From contig NMRB01000012.1 in NCBI GenBank assembly GCA_002633025.1, positions 337,114 through 401,113 of the forward strand: a stretch of DNA of 64,000 nucleotides. The letters are read 5' to 3'. Both the position numbers and the translations under genes were made by a program. Under the pieces are notes generated by a model that worked only from the letters and a program-made list of their open reading frames with translations, made no database searches and had not been told where the DNA came from. The DNA is from Notospermus geniculatus (Eukaryota > Nemertea > Pilidiophora > Heteronemertea > Lineidae). Shown here in pieces: positions 33,431-45,300 of the stretch. Numbering within the stretch: position 1 is the first letter of the stretch; each line of letters begins with the position of its first letter.

Positions 33431-36400
33431 ATGGTAAGGGAAAGATAAACGTGGGCCGTTTTGTCGATTTCCACGGACTGGCGGATCTAAAAACGTTGAT
33501 TTTTGAGACGACCAAACAAAGACTGCCTGCAAAATAGACATCTTTCGAAATCAGTTTTTTTTTACAATTTCATGAATTGAGTGAGACAACAATTGCATGT
33601 ACAGTCAGTGCACGACAATGCACAGAGCAGTTGTGCACATTTTTAATAGGCCAACCCTGTGCCCCCTAGGGCCAAGAATGGGGGGTCTGTGTGTTTAGCC
33701 CGGCAATCATAAACTTCAGTCTTCAGGCGCGGATCCAGGGGAGGCACACCCGGCCCGTGCCCCCCTATTTTTCGCGCTTTTTCATTTTTGGTGACCAACC
33801 AACGACGTCACGACGAACGTTGCCCTTTTCCATCAATAAAGTGCCACAGTAGAATTGCCTTGTAATTTGTCCGCTCAGATGCTGGGAAATCTCACCAACG
33901 GCCTTCTAAATTTCTAAAGGGGCTGTTCACTTAAGGGTCAATTTTACAAAATCCCAAGAACCACATTTTTGGCCTATTGGCCTGAGTAGACTCTCCAGTA
34001 GAGGCTTGTGCAGTCAGGCATGAGGGGAGTATGACATAGCAAGAAAGAGGCCAGGGCAATGTAATTCTTAGATTTATATTGTACAATTGAGCCTTAAGTG
34101 ATGAACAGCCCCTTTTCTGGGGGAGGGCCCCCAGACCCCCTGCCATGGCTTCACGACTTCGGTCTGCACCTTCATCGGTCCACCAGGTGCCACTCTTTAC
34201 CAGAATCCTGGATTCACCCCTGAACTTCATTGCCATCACAGGCTGTAGCTGATGTCACTGTCATTATTTTTCAGTTAAAGGGAACGACGATCAAAGAAGC
34301 CCTAGCAAAATGGGAAGAAAAAGAGTCACAGGCACAGTCAAAGCCTTGCAAGGCTTGTGATGCAACAGAGGTGAAACTCTATGCACAGATACCACCCATT
34401 GAAAAGATGGATGCCTCTCTTTCAACTCTTACAAACTGCAGGTAAGGTGTGAAGATGCACACTCAATCAATCTCATCTTCATCACAGAAAGTTGTAGGCC
34501 CTTGGGCCTTAGGCTGAGGCCTACCTTCATAGATGGAGGGTTTCCTCCAGAAACAAAATGATGGGGGGGGATAAATGCGGCCACCAGAGGCGGCTACCCG
34601 GCTGAAAAAACCCTGATTGGTTACACTATGTTAAAAAAAATTCATTTCCTTGCAAAGTGATGGGAGGCGGGGAGATCACCCCCATCTCAAATCCATTCAT
34701 GGATAAATCTCCCATCCCCCATTGTATGAAACCCTGGATGGCAGATTTAGGCCTAGGGTAAGAATTGCAATAGGCCTAGTAGCAACCCTAATTAGGCAGG
34801 AGTTCCATTTCTTGTCTGCAGTATAGATAGGCCCACATGTACATATAGGGGTAGGGGAGCCCCTGCCTAACCCTAACCTAATTAGGGTCGCTCCTATTGG
34901 AGTATTGGACAATCTAATCCTAATATGCCATCTATGAAAGTACAATTCCTGTGATCTCATTCTCAACAACATCCTCTTTAATGATAATGATTAATGATAA
35001 ATGATTGAATTTGCAAGAACACTGAATTGATTCTGAGTATGGGATGTATGGATGTTGGTCAGGCAAGCCCCCTCCTTGCTTTTGCCATTAATGTGCCAGT
35101 CATCAAAGGACTCTTTTCTTCACCTGAAGTGAATAAGACACCTGAGCTTGTGTACTGTCCAGTGTGTACACACCATCACAGTGTCCTGATAATGATACTG
35201 ATATGATACATTTTTTTCAATCTCTCTTTTTCCAGCAAGCTGTCACTGTCAACAAACCAAATTGAGAAAATTGCAAATCTCAATGGACTAAGTAAGTACT
35301 GGGTGACTTATCTAAGATGATGATCTTGATTGTAATCTTGATGTGTGCCGATACTCCAGCTTCCATGGGAGGCAATGAGGATCCTAGCTAGATACAGGGC
35401 AGCACACACCGAAATCAGGTCCTACACAATGGACGCCTTTTGTCATGTATGTGTTGGAAATTGATCCGGACCGGGATGTCAGATTCATTTCAATAGTTTT
35501 AACCACTAGTGACACCTATTGTGGCCATGGGCTAGGGTCCTCATTACATTAAAAGATGTATACCCATCTGCTCGACTGTTTCTTATACAGCAGATTTTCG
35601 TTTGTGGAAACTTAACTTCATATTTCAGAACATTTGAAAATTTTGTCACTTGGAAGAAATAACATCAAAAGTTTGACAGGGCTGGTGAGTACTAATGTTT
35701 CTGTCATCAAGTTTTGAATTCTGTTTATCATAAAAGAACTTCTTGTAATTAATGATTGAAGGGCGGCAGTCGGACCACGGAGAATGTTCTTACCAATGAT
35801 GGTGGTTCGAACATCCTGATTTTATGGGCTTGGTCATTTGTTTCAGGAAGCTGTTGCAGACACACTTGCTGAACTCTGGATATCATACAACCTCATTGAA
35901 AAACTGAAAGGCATCAATATTCTGAAGAATTTGAAGGTGAGTCACTCATCAATTTGAACGAGGTACAACGTCGTTATCACTAGGTCTGCGCTTTACCAAT
36001 CTCATTATTAGTTAATAACTCCAATTTCCGACTGCAAATGTATTAAGCAGTGCTGCCATGAGTAGGCTGAGCACAAGCTTTAGATGATCGATTAAACCCT
36101 ATGCACACCCCAAATGAGCTAAACCAAATCCAGCAGACAAAATGAGTATTGAAACCCATCAAGAAGGCAAGAAAATCAGCATTGTGGAGCTCTCATCCAT
36201 AGACTACAGAAAATGATCCGTACCAAATAAAGTTAATAATTAAAGTCAAGTGGATAACTCCCCAGCATGTCTCATCCATGTTTAGCGTGTTCGGAAAGCT
36301 TCCTCGGGGAGGCTCGGGGAAGCGGGAGAGCGTTCGGTAAGGTATTTGGCAGGCTGCCAAGGCTTCCTCGAGCCTGGCCGAAGTGAGCGACTCACCGAGT

Positions 36401-38626
36401 CGCTCACTTGGGGAAACTCCCGGCATGCATTTCGTTTTCTTTCCAATCCGACATGCTGATTGGCTAAACGTGGAACATTTCACGCCTGCAACCCACAGTA
36501 GTACCTTTCCCCGAGGAAGGGCAAATATCGTTCGGAAATTCGCCTTCACTGGGCATGCTCACATTCCCCGAAGCTCGGGGAAGAAATTTCCTCGGGGAAG
36601 CTTTCCGAACACGGCCATAGGCATACAGCTTATTGCCAAGAATGACCTCAAGTTGTCCTCTGATCTGTTTGCAGGTATTATATATGTCTAATAACCTGGT
36701 AAAGGATATAGTTGAGTTCCAGAGATTGGTAAGCACTTTAACTGAGTCTCCTTCATCACAGGGGCTTGAATCAAATGGTGAAAAAGGGTTAAAATGTGTA
36801 GAAGGATTCTACATGGGTCCACTACATGTGGGTGTTATTTTGGGGTGGTACACCCTCTGTGGTAATATCCCAACACGTAACCCTTTTTCACCATTTGATT
36901 CAAGCCCCTGTGTCCTTCATAAGTGTTGTCAAAAATTCAAAGGCAAGCACTTGCTGATGAATTTTTGGTGTTATGCAGTCAAAGTGTAGTTTCCTGTGGT
37001 TGTCTGTACAGTGTACTACAAATAATATTAGGAGTTTTATGATATCCATGACAAATTCTTGCTCACACACTAAGAGCATGGACTTACTTTGGCATAGAAA
37101 TCTTTCCTGCCTAGAGTGACCTAAAAATCATTGCCCATTTTGTCTTTCAATGTTCCATTAAACAAACGACACTAAATTTATTATCATGAAGTCATATCTA
37201 TATTTCAGGATGCCTTGACGAATCTTGAAAATCTTTTGTTTGTTGGTAAGTGTTGCATTTGAGATGTGGGGTCAGAACGGAAGGAAAGAGCACTTCTTTA
37301 ACGGTAAAGGAGTCTTATTACTTTCTCGGTGTCTCCGACTTGCCGTTTCCTATTACTTTCCCAATGTATTAACCAAGAATCTGAACTAACGTCATGACAT
37401 GGCGCTGCGAGCGATGCGACCGAAGTTTCTTTTTTTCTACGTGATTTCCATTAACTTCTGGCGTGAAATCAACCCTATTTGTTCGGTCACCTGACATTAA
37501 AATTTACACCATCTTGCAGCAGTTGAAAATTTCTCTAATTTCATTGCTTTTTTCCTTTAAATAAAGAGATAGGATTGTGATAATGGCAGCGTCTTTATCT
37601 CATTTTTCCTGTCGAAAAATGTACAGCTGATTTTGTCATGACGCAACGTCAACACATAAAACGATGTCAATGACGTCGCTTCGGGATTGGTCGAATTGCT
37701 CGCAGCGCCGACCTGTTGGGACAAACGGCATGCGGGTTCCTCATTGGGAAAGGGGGAAATGGGAGTAAATCCAGTTATTCATACATGTCAAGTCTCCAGC
37801 GTCTCATTTTATTCCCCGGCTTATCTCCAGTGTCCAGCACACCAGTAAACCAGGACAAACCAGTATAATACTAGTTGAAAAGGATATGAGAGAATTTGAC
37901 CATCTTTAAAAGGGTTCTGGGTATTTGCAGCATTTGCCCTCCGGGAGGACATGTCTTAACCCGCCGGCCATGGAGGATTTCCTTTTTGGCCTAGTGGTTG
38001 GCCCATTGGCCCCGAGCTAGAAGTTAAGCAACGTTGACCACTATCACACAACATGGATGGGTGACCTTGCTTGTATGATACCCGGTACATTTTGTGAATT
38101 TCATTTTAATTTTAGGTAACCCGCTGGAAGAAAGACTGAGTGCTGAGGGTACGTGGAGGGATGAGGCAACAAAGAGATTGAAGAAAATTAAGAAACTGGA
38201 TGGTAAGTGTTGTTTAGACTATTATGTAATGTATGAGTCCTTTGCCAAGCATAAATCATACAATGGATGATGAGTAGTAATTGGTTGAGTGGCAGGTCTA
38301 CATTGCAGTCGCTTGTTGACAGACGTTGACGCTGAGTTTGTTAACACGCTCTGGTTGGACGGGCGTCGAAAAATCCAAGTTTTCTAAAGCTCAACTTCAG
38401 TATCTTGATCCACCATTGGAAATCCCATGTGATTACTTTCCACATCATTTTCTGATGAAATACAGAAGAATGATGGTTTGCAGCTGTTTACACTTCAACC
38501 GTTGACGTTTGCTGACAGGGAGTGATGTCTCTCAATTGAAGTGTAAACATAAGCTCACTCTTTACTCCCATTACAGGCGTCCCGGTTATTCGACAAGAGG
38601 AAGAGGAACAGCCAGAGGCTGATTAA
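33431..38626 (+). CDS. DNAL1: Axonemal dynein light chain 1 (leucine-rich repeat protein)
   Basis: Leucine-rich-repeat light chain of outer-arm dynein in motile cilia and flagella; it contacts the gamma heavy chain motor domain. Exons: 33431-33433, 34275-34441, 35236-35291, 35629-35684, 35847-35936, 36675-36728, 37209-37245, 38116-38202 and 38577-38626, giving 199 residues, against about 190 in mammals. Diagnostic text: [87 protein letters not shown] and an acidic tail EEEEQPEAD. All phases agree. Exon 2 opens with [10 protein letters not shown] and needs an upstream phase-0 Met. The ATG at 33431, directly followed by GTAAGG, supplies exactly one codon, so [11 protein letters not shown] aligns with the mammalian MAKATTIKEAL. 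That first exon is an inference; the others are firm. A poly-A signal lies at 39790. Confidence 0.95.
33727..34219. mobile_element. GGATCCAGGGG-family element with a nested insertion
   Basis: Outer ends read GCGCGGATCCAGGGGAGG and CCTGGATTCACCCCTG. Inside it, 33919-34112 has its own inverted ends, GGGGCTGTTCACTTAAGGG and CCTTAAGTGATGAACAGCCCC (20 bases of it shown in parts), so a second element appears to have inserted into the first. Lies in DNAL1 intron 1. Confidence 0.65.
36285..36614. mobile_element. Terminal-inverted-repeat element in a DNAL1 intron
   Basis: Left end CGTGTTCGGAAAGCTTCC is complementary to the right end GGAAGCTTTCCGAACACG, and the interior carries repeated CTCGGGGAAG motifs on both strands. 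No recognised ORF; non-autonomous. Confidence 0.75.
36757..36912. mobile_element. hAT-like non-autonomous element with 8-bp target duplication
   Basis: The terminal inverted repeats are perfect over about 35 bp, beginning CACAGGGGCTTGAATCAAAT. The element is flanked on both sides by the same 8 bases TCCTTCAT (36749-36756 and 36913-36920). An 8-bp target duplication and CAGGGG-type ends are typical of the hAT superfamily. It lies 28 bp after a DNAL1 exon and leaves the donor site intact. Confidence 0.88.
37393..37720. repeat. Inverted repeat in a DNAL1 intron
   Basis: GGCGCTGCGAGCGATGCGAC and the downstream GTCGAATTGCTCGCAGCGCC are inverted copies with small differences, about 260 bp apart. 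The right flank continues into GCGGGTTCCTCATT, the end motif also seen at 39481 and 51391. Probably a degenerate DNA-transposon relic. Confidence 0.55.
38010..38095 (+). mobile_element. 5S rRNA-derived SINE fragment
   Basis: The stretch contains CCCGAGCTAGAAGTTAAGCA followed by ACGTTG, and later GGATGGGTGACC and GATACCCGGTA. These match the order and spacing of the internal promoter half of eukaryotic 5S rRNA (GAAGTTAAGCAACGTCG then TTGGATGGGTGACCGCC). The 5' half of 5S is not preserved, so this is not a 5S gene. A SINE3-type retroposon relic is the simplest reading. Confidence 0.75.
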
Positions 38627-38677
38627 ATTCCTAAGTGATGTTTCCACTTATCCTTTGGGTGATTTCTTGACTCATCA

Positions 38678-38797
38678 GGGCCCATATTCATAAAAGCTTC
38701 TTTGTCTAAATGTGACACCATGGTGACACTTATCTTTTGTTCAACTCAGAATTTAAGTATCACACTTTGACTTACGTATGATAATGAATATGGACCC
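38678..38797. repeat. GGGCCCATATTCATAAA fold-back element, copy 1
   Basis: Begins GGGCCCATATTCATAAA and ends ATGAATATGGACCC, inverted ends about 120 bp apart. The interior includes GACACTTATCTTTTGTTCAA, matched by copy 2. Confidence 0.75.
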
Positions 38798-38943
38798 AGA
38801 TCTTTTGACGAGTGGGCCTAGTTGTTGGTGTATTGTTTACATGAAGAGAAATTTAAGATTTCTGAAGTCTCAGGTGGCTATAGGAAAGGAAACTGATATT
38901 GATTTGGAGGGTATTTTGCTTTTGACTGGAAAATAGTTCTTCA

Positions 38944-39061
38944 GGGCCCATATTCATAAAACTACTTACCGGGTAAGTCTAAGTGAAACACTTATATCCT
39001 TTGTTCAACACAAACGATAAGTGTCACACTCTGTCTTGAGTATGTTTATGAATATGGACCC
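38944..39061. repeat. GGGCCCATATTCATAAA fold-back element, copy 2
   Basis: Begins GGGCCCATATTCATAAA and ends TTTATGAATATGGACCC. Same orientation as copy 1 and about 150 bp downstream of its end. The interior CACTTATATCCTTTGTTCAA is a diverged version of copy 1. Confidence 0.75.
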
Positions 39062-42000
39062 AGAACCTGAGAATTGTGTGTTGAGGAAGAGCTGAAAGCA
39101 AACAGCAGAATAAGGGTCAAGCGAATTGACTCATTTCAAAATTCTACTCATTGCGTGCACTGCTGTCCATTGGTCCTTGACCACACAGGTCATCCTGAAC
39201 CCTCAGTAAATTTCCAAAAGGAGCCAAGATAGCATCTCAATTGTAATTGGGATTGTATTGTATACATTTCAATTGTAAATGGGATTGTATAGACTTCGAG
39301 TGTAATGGGGAACACGCCTAACTTTTTATCCCGATTGGTCGGTGTTGTGAGCGGTTATACCGAAGACGTCAAAAACAGAGCAAAGCAATGTATGACCTTG
39401 CGTGAAGTCATCTCCGACGCAGTACAACACGGACCGAGATGTCAAAAAAGTACAACCACTCACAGTGGCAATAGTTCTGCAGGTTCCTCATTAGGATTTT
39501 ATATAGTTTATTTATGGAGTGTACACATCACTGACATGGTAACAACAAACAAGCTCCCTGAAAGGGCATCAGATGTATAATGCACCGCTAACTCTAGAAT
39601 GACACTAGCAGCAGTCACATGTATAATATTTTTGTATCAGACATCTGTCGAAGGTATTTTTGTGTAGAAATCGCCCATCTCTTTGGTCCTAAGATGTGTT
39701 TATTGACTGCATCCATCCGTCCATGTAGAAAACATAAATTTTCATTTGAGAAATTCCTTGTTTATTCAACGTTATCATTATTGTGTGTAAATAAACAATT
39801 TTTCATAAAAAGGCTGTGTTTTCATTCACTTTGCTCGTAGTACTACCACGGTGGTGATTCAAACACAAAATTATTTTATTCGTATGCGAAGTCGTTGATG
39901 CATAACTAATGGTGCTTGTCGTATTCGCAGTTCATCTGGTAAATGGAAGGGGTGACAGGTGATTACAAAATAAGCTGTCACCCCTTCTATTTGCCGAAAC
40001 AACTGCAAAAGTACCATATACGCAAATATTTCCGTGGCTAAAATATTTAGCAGTTGGGGTCCGAAAGTACCTTTTCGCGTGGATAAATATTCCCGGTTGG
40101 GGTCTAATGTAAGATTTCAAAAACACTGCATTTTCAATGGTGAGTGTGACAGTTATGGTACTAAATCAACCGAAACGAAAGAAATCCGAGCAGTCATAAT
40201 CGACCTCATTGCTGGCGGGGTGCCATGATAGCTGAGTGATTAACAGGTCAACATCACAAGTCTGCAATTCACTGCAAACCACGTTATATTACGGGATCGT
40301 CAGGGATTGGAAAATGATTTGCGTGTAATAGAATTCGCGGGGGTATTGACCAATTCGGGATTTTTTTGGGATTTTTGCGGTAATTTTTATTCGCGAAAAT
40401 ATTTGCATACCGGTATACGGTAGTCAACACGATTAGTTATGCATGAGTAAAATCGCGTACGAAAAAAACATCTTTAGGTTTGAATCACCAGCGTGACTAC
40501 TGTAATGAATAAAAGCCAAATACCGGTAATTGCAAAATACACTGTAGTGTATATACCAAGGCAAAGATGCAAGCTGTCAAATAGGATATTCTTAGTATGT
40601 TTATTCCTTAGAATCATTCAAACATACATGTACAGATAGGGATGTTGTACAAGGCTTGATACATTACAACTAATGTCATGTTAGAAAATCCTTCATTCTT
40701 CAATGTCCTAATCAATTGAAAACCATTTTGATTTCCGCACAGTAGGTGCTGAAGAGACAAAGTGTATCATTATGAAAATTCATGCACGGACGCCAACCCA
40801 CCTTTGAAATGCACCTATTCTTGTCCATAAATGTACATCTCTCCGTGTTGCAGAGGCTTCATGAAGGATATCATACTGCAAAGTTTGAAAAGATCCTGCA
40901 GGGGGCATTGTAGCACACAAGGGCCTTTAACTACCGGGGTACTATATACCCTTGCACACATGTACAGAGATCAACTGCACGACCTTGGTGGGGCGGACAT
41001 CATCTCTGACCTTCACACTATTCAATATCGAGATCATCGTGCATTTCCTTAAAAAACAAACACTCCCAACACGCTTTGAAAATATCCAGGCGTAATTTTC
41101 ATCTTGCATGACTTTTCACAGTGGAAACACCATTTAGATATAACAATATTAGTTATGGTTACAGAGTTTCTTCAGAGTGACAGACTATTTACATACACTG
41201 ACAGTGATGAAGCCATGAGTAAACTTCAGGCCGAAGTTCACACAAGTAGTTTTTCGGATAATAATCAGAATTTTGACTATTTGAGGGGCCTTTAGCTCTG
41301 AAAAAACCAACTTGCAATCATATTTAGCAAGTAAATGGAACTTGCAATGAAAATCGCTGAACTGGGACGTGTGTAGTTGGCCAACTGAGAGAGCATATTG
41401 AAAACAAACCCTTAGTATTGTGTTGGCAGAACAGCAGGTGACAAATAAAGACGTGAAAGGTTTGAGGGTGGTCTGAGGGAGACAGAAGGGTAGGCTTTGT
41501 TGAGAATGGAAGGGGAGAGGCTCTAATGGAAATTCACCATCACAACAAATCGATACTAAAGCCAATGGCTACCATGGCTACAGAACGATACCAACAGCAC
41601 AAGTCAAGCTGCCTTATGATTCTGAACTGACATAAATGAGACATCAAAAAAGTCAAACAATTCACGACAATTGAACCTAAAGTATTGAAACAAACACAAA
41701 ATTTTCAAAGCATGCAAAATATATCATATGATTTGGGGAAAACTGCAACCAAGCATGGTACCTCTCTTTGAAATTAGGACACAAAATTACGTGTCAATCA
41801 AAAAGAATTTAAGCCCAGCCCAAAAACCGTCAGACTGCATGACCAATGGCAGCTACTGCTAACAAGCATACCTTCGATCCTTCCACATGCCACAGCCCGA
41901 AATATGTGTCACAACATCTTGACAGCAAAGTAAGATACGGCCATGAACAGTACCATAGAGTTTGAGATTTTCAACTTCAATTACTAATATGGATACTTAC

Positions 42001-44037
42001 TGTATCTGTGTTTTGTACGGTTTGAACCTCCTTGTACACTGATAGGGATATTGATTCAGGGTTACACCCACCGCAGGTGGTACCACCCAGCACTTGGCAG
42101 TGTCACCGAGCGCTCGGGGTAAAATTATTGTTTCCAGCCACGTGGCAGACCAAGTCGACAAACTTCCATGAAAAATAACCTTAAAGGCTATCATGCTCGC
42201 AATACGTGTTCCAACTAAGCTACAAGTGTGTGACCCATCACATGGGAGAAGCAGAAGAAAACTAACTTGGATGCATATTCTATTTTTTAGTATTTACAAA
42301 ATTACACAGTTCGGTTAGCACTGAACAACCACATCTGATACATGAACACGAAATCAGAAGTATCGATCATTCACAAATGGGTGTAGAAGCACGGTATTCA
42401 TAACTAGCACAATAATAACCAAAGTTCTTCTTTTTCCATTTATCAAACATTTCTTTTACATCGTAATTTACATGTAATTACCCTGAGTAAGCAATTAAGA
42501 ACATCCAGTTCAACCTTTCTTGGCACAGACCATGTGTACATCCAAAGTACCCAAGTTCGCTTAATTTCCGTCCAAAATAAGATGAACCAGAAGGTAGGAT
42601 GGTAAGAAAGCTTGTACCAAATGACTGCTGCCAAAATGACTAAAATTGAAAATTGGAATTGCTCAAGTATAACAGTAACTGCAGGACTTAACCACAGATG
42701 AACAGCAATGCACTAAACCAGACTGGTCTGCAGACCTCCTTGATGGGGAGATGAGTTATTAAGCAACAACTGCAGTGAAACGAAGAATCCCGTAACGGTA
42801 TTATGACTGACACAACATTCTTCAGATGACCCATTCAGAGGCTATTATGTAAGAGAATTCTGTCACTGTTAAAAAATTTCCATTTTCTGTTCAACTGATT
42901 GCACTTCTTGAAAATTGCACTCTACTTTAAAGGAAGAGATCCAGAAATTATGCTTGCCAGCCTGAGAGAATAAAAGAAACTGCCTCACAATGACTGTGTT
43001 GGAAAAGCTGATTCCTGTCGAGCTTCAATAGGTCTCCAGTTTATTCTTTTAAAGAAAATGAACTAGTTAACACATGGGATAGATAATGTCATTATGATTT
43101 TTAACTGAGCACATAGACCCTGCTACATATAGGTAAGAAAAATATATTATCATTCATATGAAACGTTACTAATTTTTGACAAATATATCCAAGTATAAAA
43201 TGTTAACAAAGTTTTCACAGACAGACGTACATGTACATGGATAAGTGTAAAACTTACAATATATACACGAGAATGTGAGCTACATAACTGTCACTTAACC
43301 AACCGAAGGATTAGCTACGTGGCAAGACAAGAATAGACTTCTTCCCTTTAATCATTGGCAGCAGTCATTGTTGGTGCGATACTCTATGCTGGCCCATCCT
43401 GTCAAATCAATATTGTATTACTATTACACTGTAGACAGATGTTGAGGGAGAACGGTGGCAAAAATGATATAAACTATGACACAATGAAATCTTCATGAGC
43501 CATTGAAAAGCAATGCCTACAATCAGGCCTACAGTAACTTACCGGTATGTAAAAAAATATTGTGTTGACAGCCAAGTGTCAAACAAATACAATGTACAGG
43601 TTTTTTTTGAGAATATTTGGTGAATTAATGTAACTTACGGTCATGAACTTTCCATGTAGATTACAGTGATGTATGCTAGAATGTTAATCTAAAGCTCAGT
43701 ATCAAACCATAACAAGCATTTAGTTCTTCTTTTGAATTTGGCAGATATTACATTTGTTATTGCAGGAACATAATATACATGATATACACCAGCACCACCT
43801 AGTGGTGAAACTTAACATTAGCAACAGAAGTATACGGTACACTAAATGTCATGTGTGGAGGCAAAATCTTCACAAGCAGAGAACTGTTGGCATGGTTGGC
43901 AAGATTTTTCTAAAGAAATTGTTATGGTTTTGCTACATCTTGCTATCATGTCATTACTTAGATTTGGATATTTTTTTGAAGCAGAACTGGTGTATGGCAA
44001 TTAGCATCTTCTGGTCTCAGTGTGCTTGGATCTTTTG

Positions 44038-44095
44038 GCCTCAGTCTGCAGTCTCTTCTGGCCTCAGTCTGCAATCTCTTCTGGCCTCAGTCTAC
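44038..44095 (+). repeat. 23-bp tandem repeat
   Basis: GGCCTCAGTCTGCAGTCTCT followed by TCT is repeated about two and a half times, with a diverged GGTCTCAGTGTG unit just upstream. Minor satellite-like tract, no coding meaning seen. Confidence 0.7.
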
Positions 44096-45146
44096 TAAGC
44101 AGTCAACATTATCAACGGCAGGCAGGTCACATGGTGACAGAGACAAGGTCTCCACAAATCTGTTCACGTCTTTCAAACTGTGGCCCATTCTCTTCAGATG
44201 GAACTAAATCAACAGAGATTTATGACTTCTTGTTCCCACTTCCATGAACACATCAATATTCTAATAAATTAGACTGGCTCACAGGACATTGAGCAAAATT
44301 AGAACACCTCAGGTATGATACAGGTTATAAAATACACAGTCATGACACATACTAGTACATTCTCAAAACACACAGGTATGGGGACTACGGTAAAAAACTT
44401 TTTTATACATCCAAGAATTTGCATGGAGGGCATGTCAAAGGCTCAGCTCCAAATGTACATGCAGTCGAACTCCCATGATAGAGCCATTCAGAAAATTTCG
44501 AATGACAGTGCATTTTGCACTACTGACCCAGTAACCTTTTTTTCAGCCCGGCCTTTAACCTGATAAAGAGTGCACACTAGGAAACAGCTTTCAAGTGTGT
44601 GAAAATTTATCATGCACCACTTATGATGGCATGCCCATGCATTCTCTTAATCTGCAGTATCGTGTTCTCTTTCAAGAGCATACCATATACCGATATAATT
44701 TTGTGGGTTACATGGACTGCAGAAGGTGACACTCACCTCACGTACACGAATTCAAAGAAAGTCTCAGTATAAATATCATGATGCTTATCAAAACGGTTTA
44801 GAGTACAGAACCATTAACCATACTACACCAATTATGATACAGTGCAACCTTCCCAAGTCTTGAAACCCTGTATTGAGATACGTGACACGATAAAGCAATT
44901 CATGGCACACAATGTGTGGTCACAAGAGCGATAACCAGGATAATATATACTGACGGATGACTCTTGTAAGATTTTTGACAGTAGAGCCAACATTATTGGT
45001 AAATAGTATATCAACGTTCCAGTTGCAAAGTATAGGAAATAGCACACACTAACAAGAGAATGTAGCTCTGGTGACAGAAGTGAACAAACAGTAACAAAAG
45101 GGTTAATTTATCATTCCCACTGTTTCAACCTTCAGACATATTGGGA

Positions 45147-45300
45147 GTGTGATGGTGCAGTGGTGAGACTTTGCACTTGTAACCAGGAGGCCACAGGTTT
45201 GATACTGGAGTCACCACTTTGTACTCCCAATTGGTCTGAAAAGGATTAAGTGAAGCGCTGAATAAAGCTCCTTGAGTTCTCCAGAAAGATTCCTGGAGAG
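45147..45300 (+). mobile_element. tRNA-like SINE
   Basis: GATGGTGCAGTGGTGAGACT resembles a pol III A box (TGGYNNAGTGG) and, about 35 bases later, CACAGGTTTGATACTGG resembles a B box (GGTTCGANTCC). No tRNA cloverleaf with anticodon stem and acceptor stem could be completed, so a tRNA-derived SINE head is more likely than a functional tRNA gene. Confidence 0.5.

Larger units (their letters stand above)
38627..39800 (+). other. DNAL1 3' UTR with paired palindromic repeats
   Basis: AATAAA at 39790-39795 is the best polyadenylation signal. Two related fold-back units lie at 38678-38797 and 38944-39061. A further element about 39306-39495 has ends GGGGAACACGCC and GGTTCCTCATT resembling the insertion at 51041-51403. 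Confidence 0.5.

Noticed and set aside
38005-38095. Intact 5S rRNA gene
   Set aside because: Only the internal promoter half is recognisable; the 5' half and terminal stem are not present.
45147-45220. Functional tRNA gene
   Set aside because: A and B boxes are plausible but no acceptor stem or anticodon arm could be completed.
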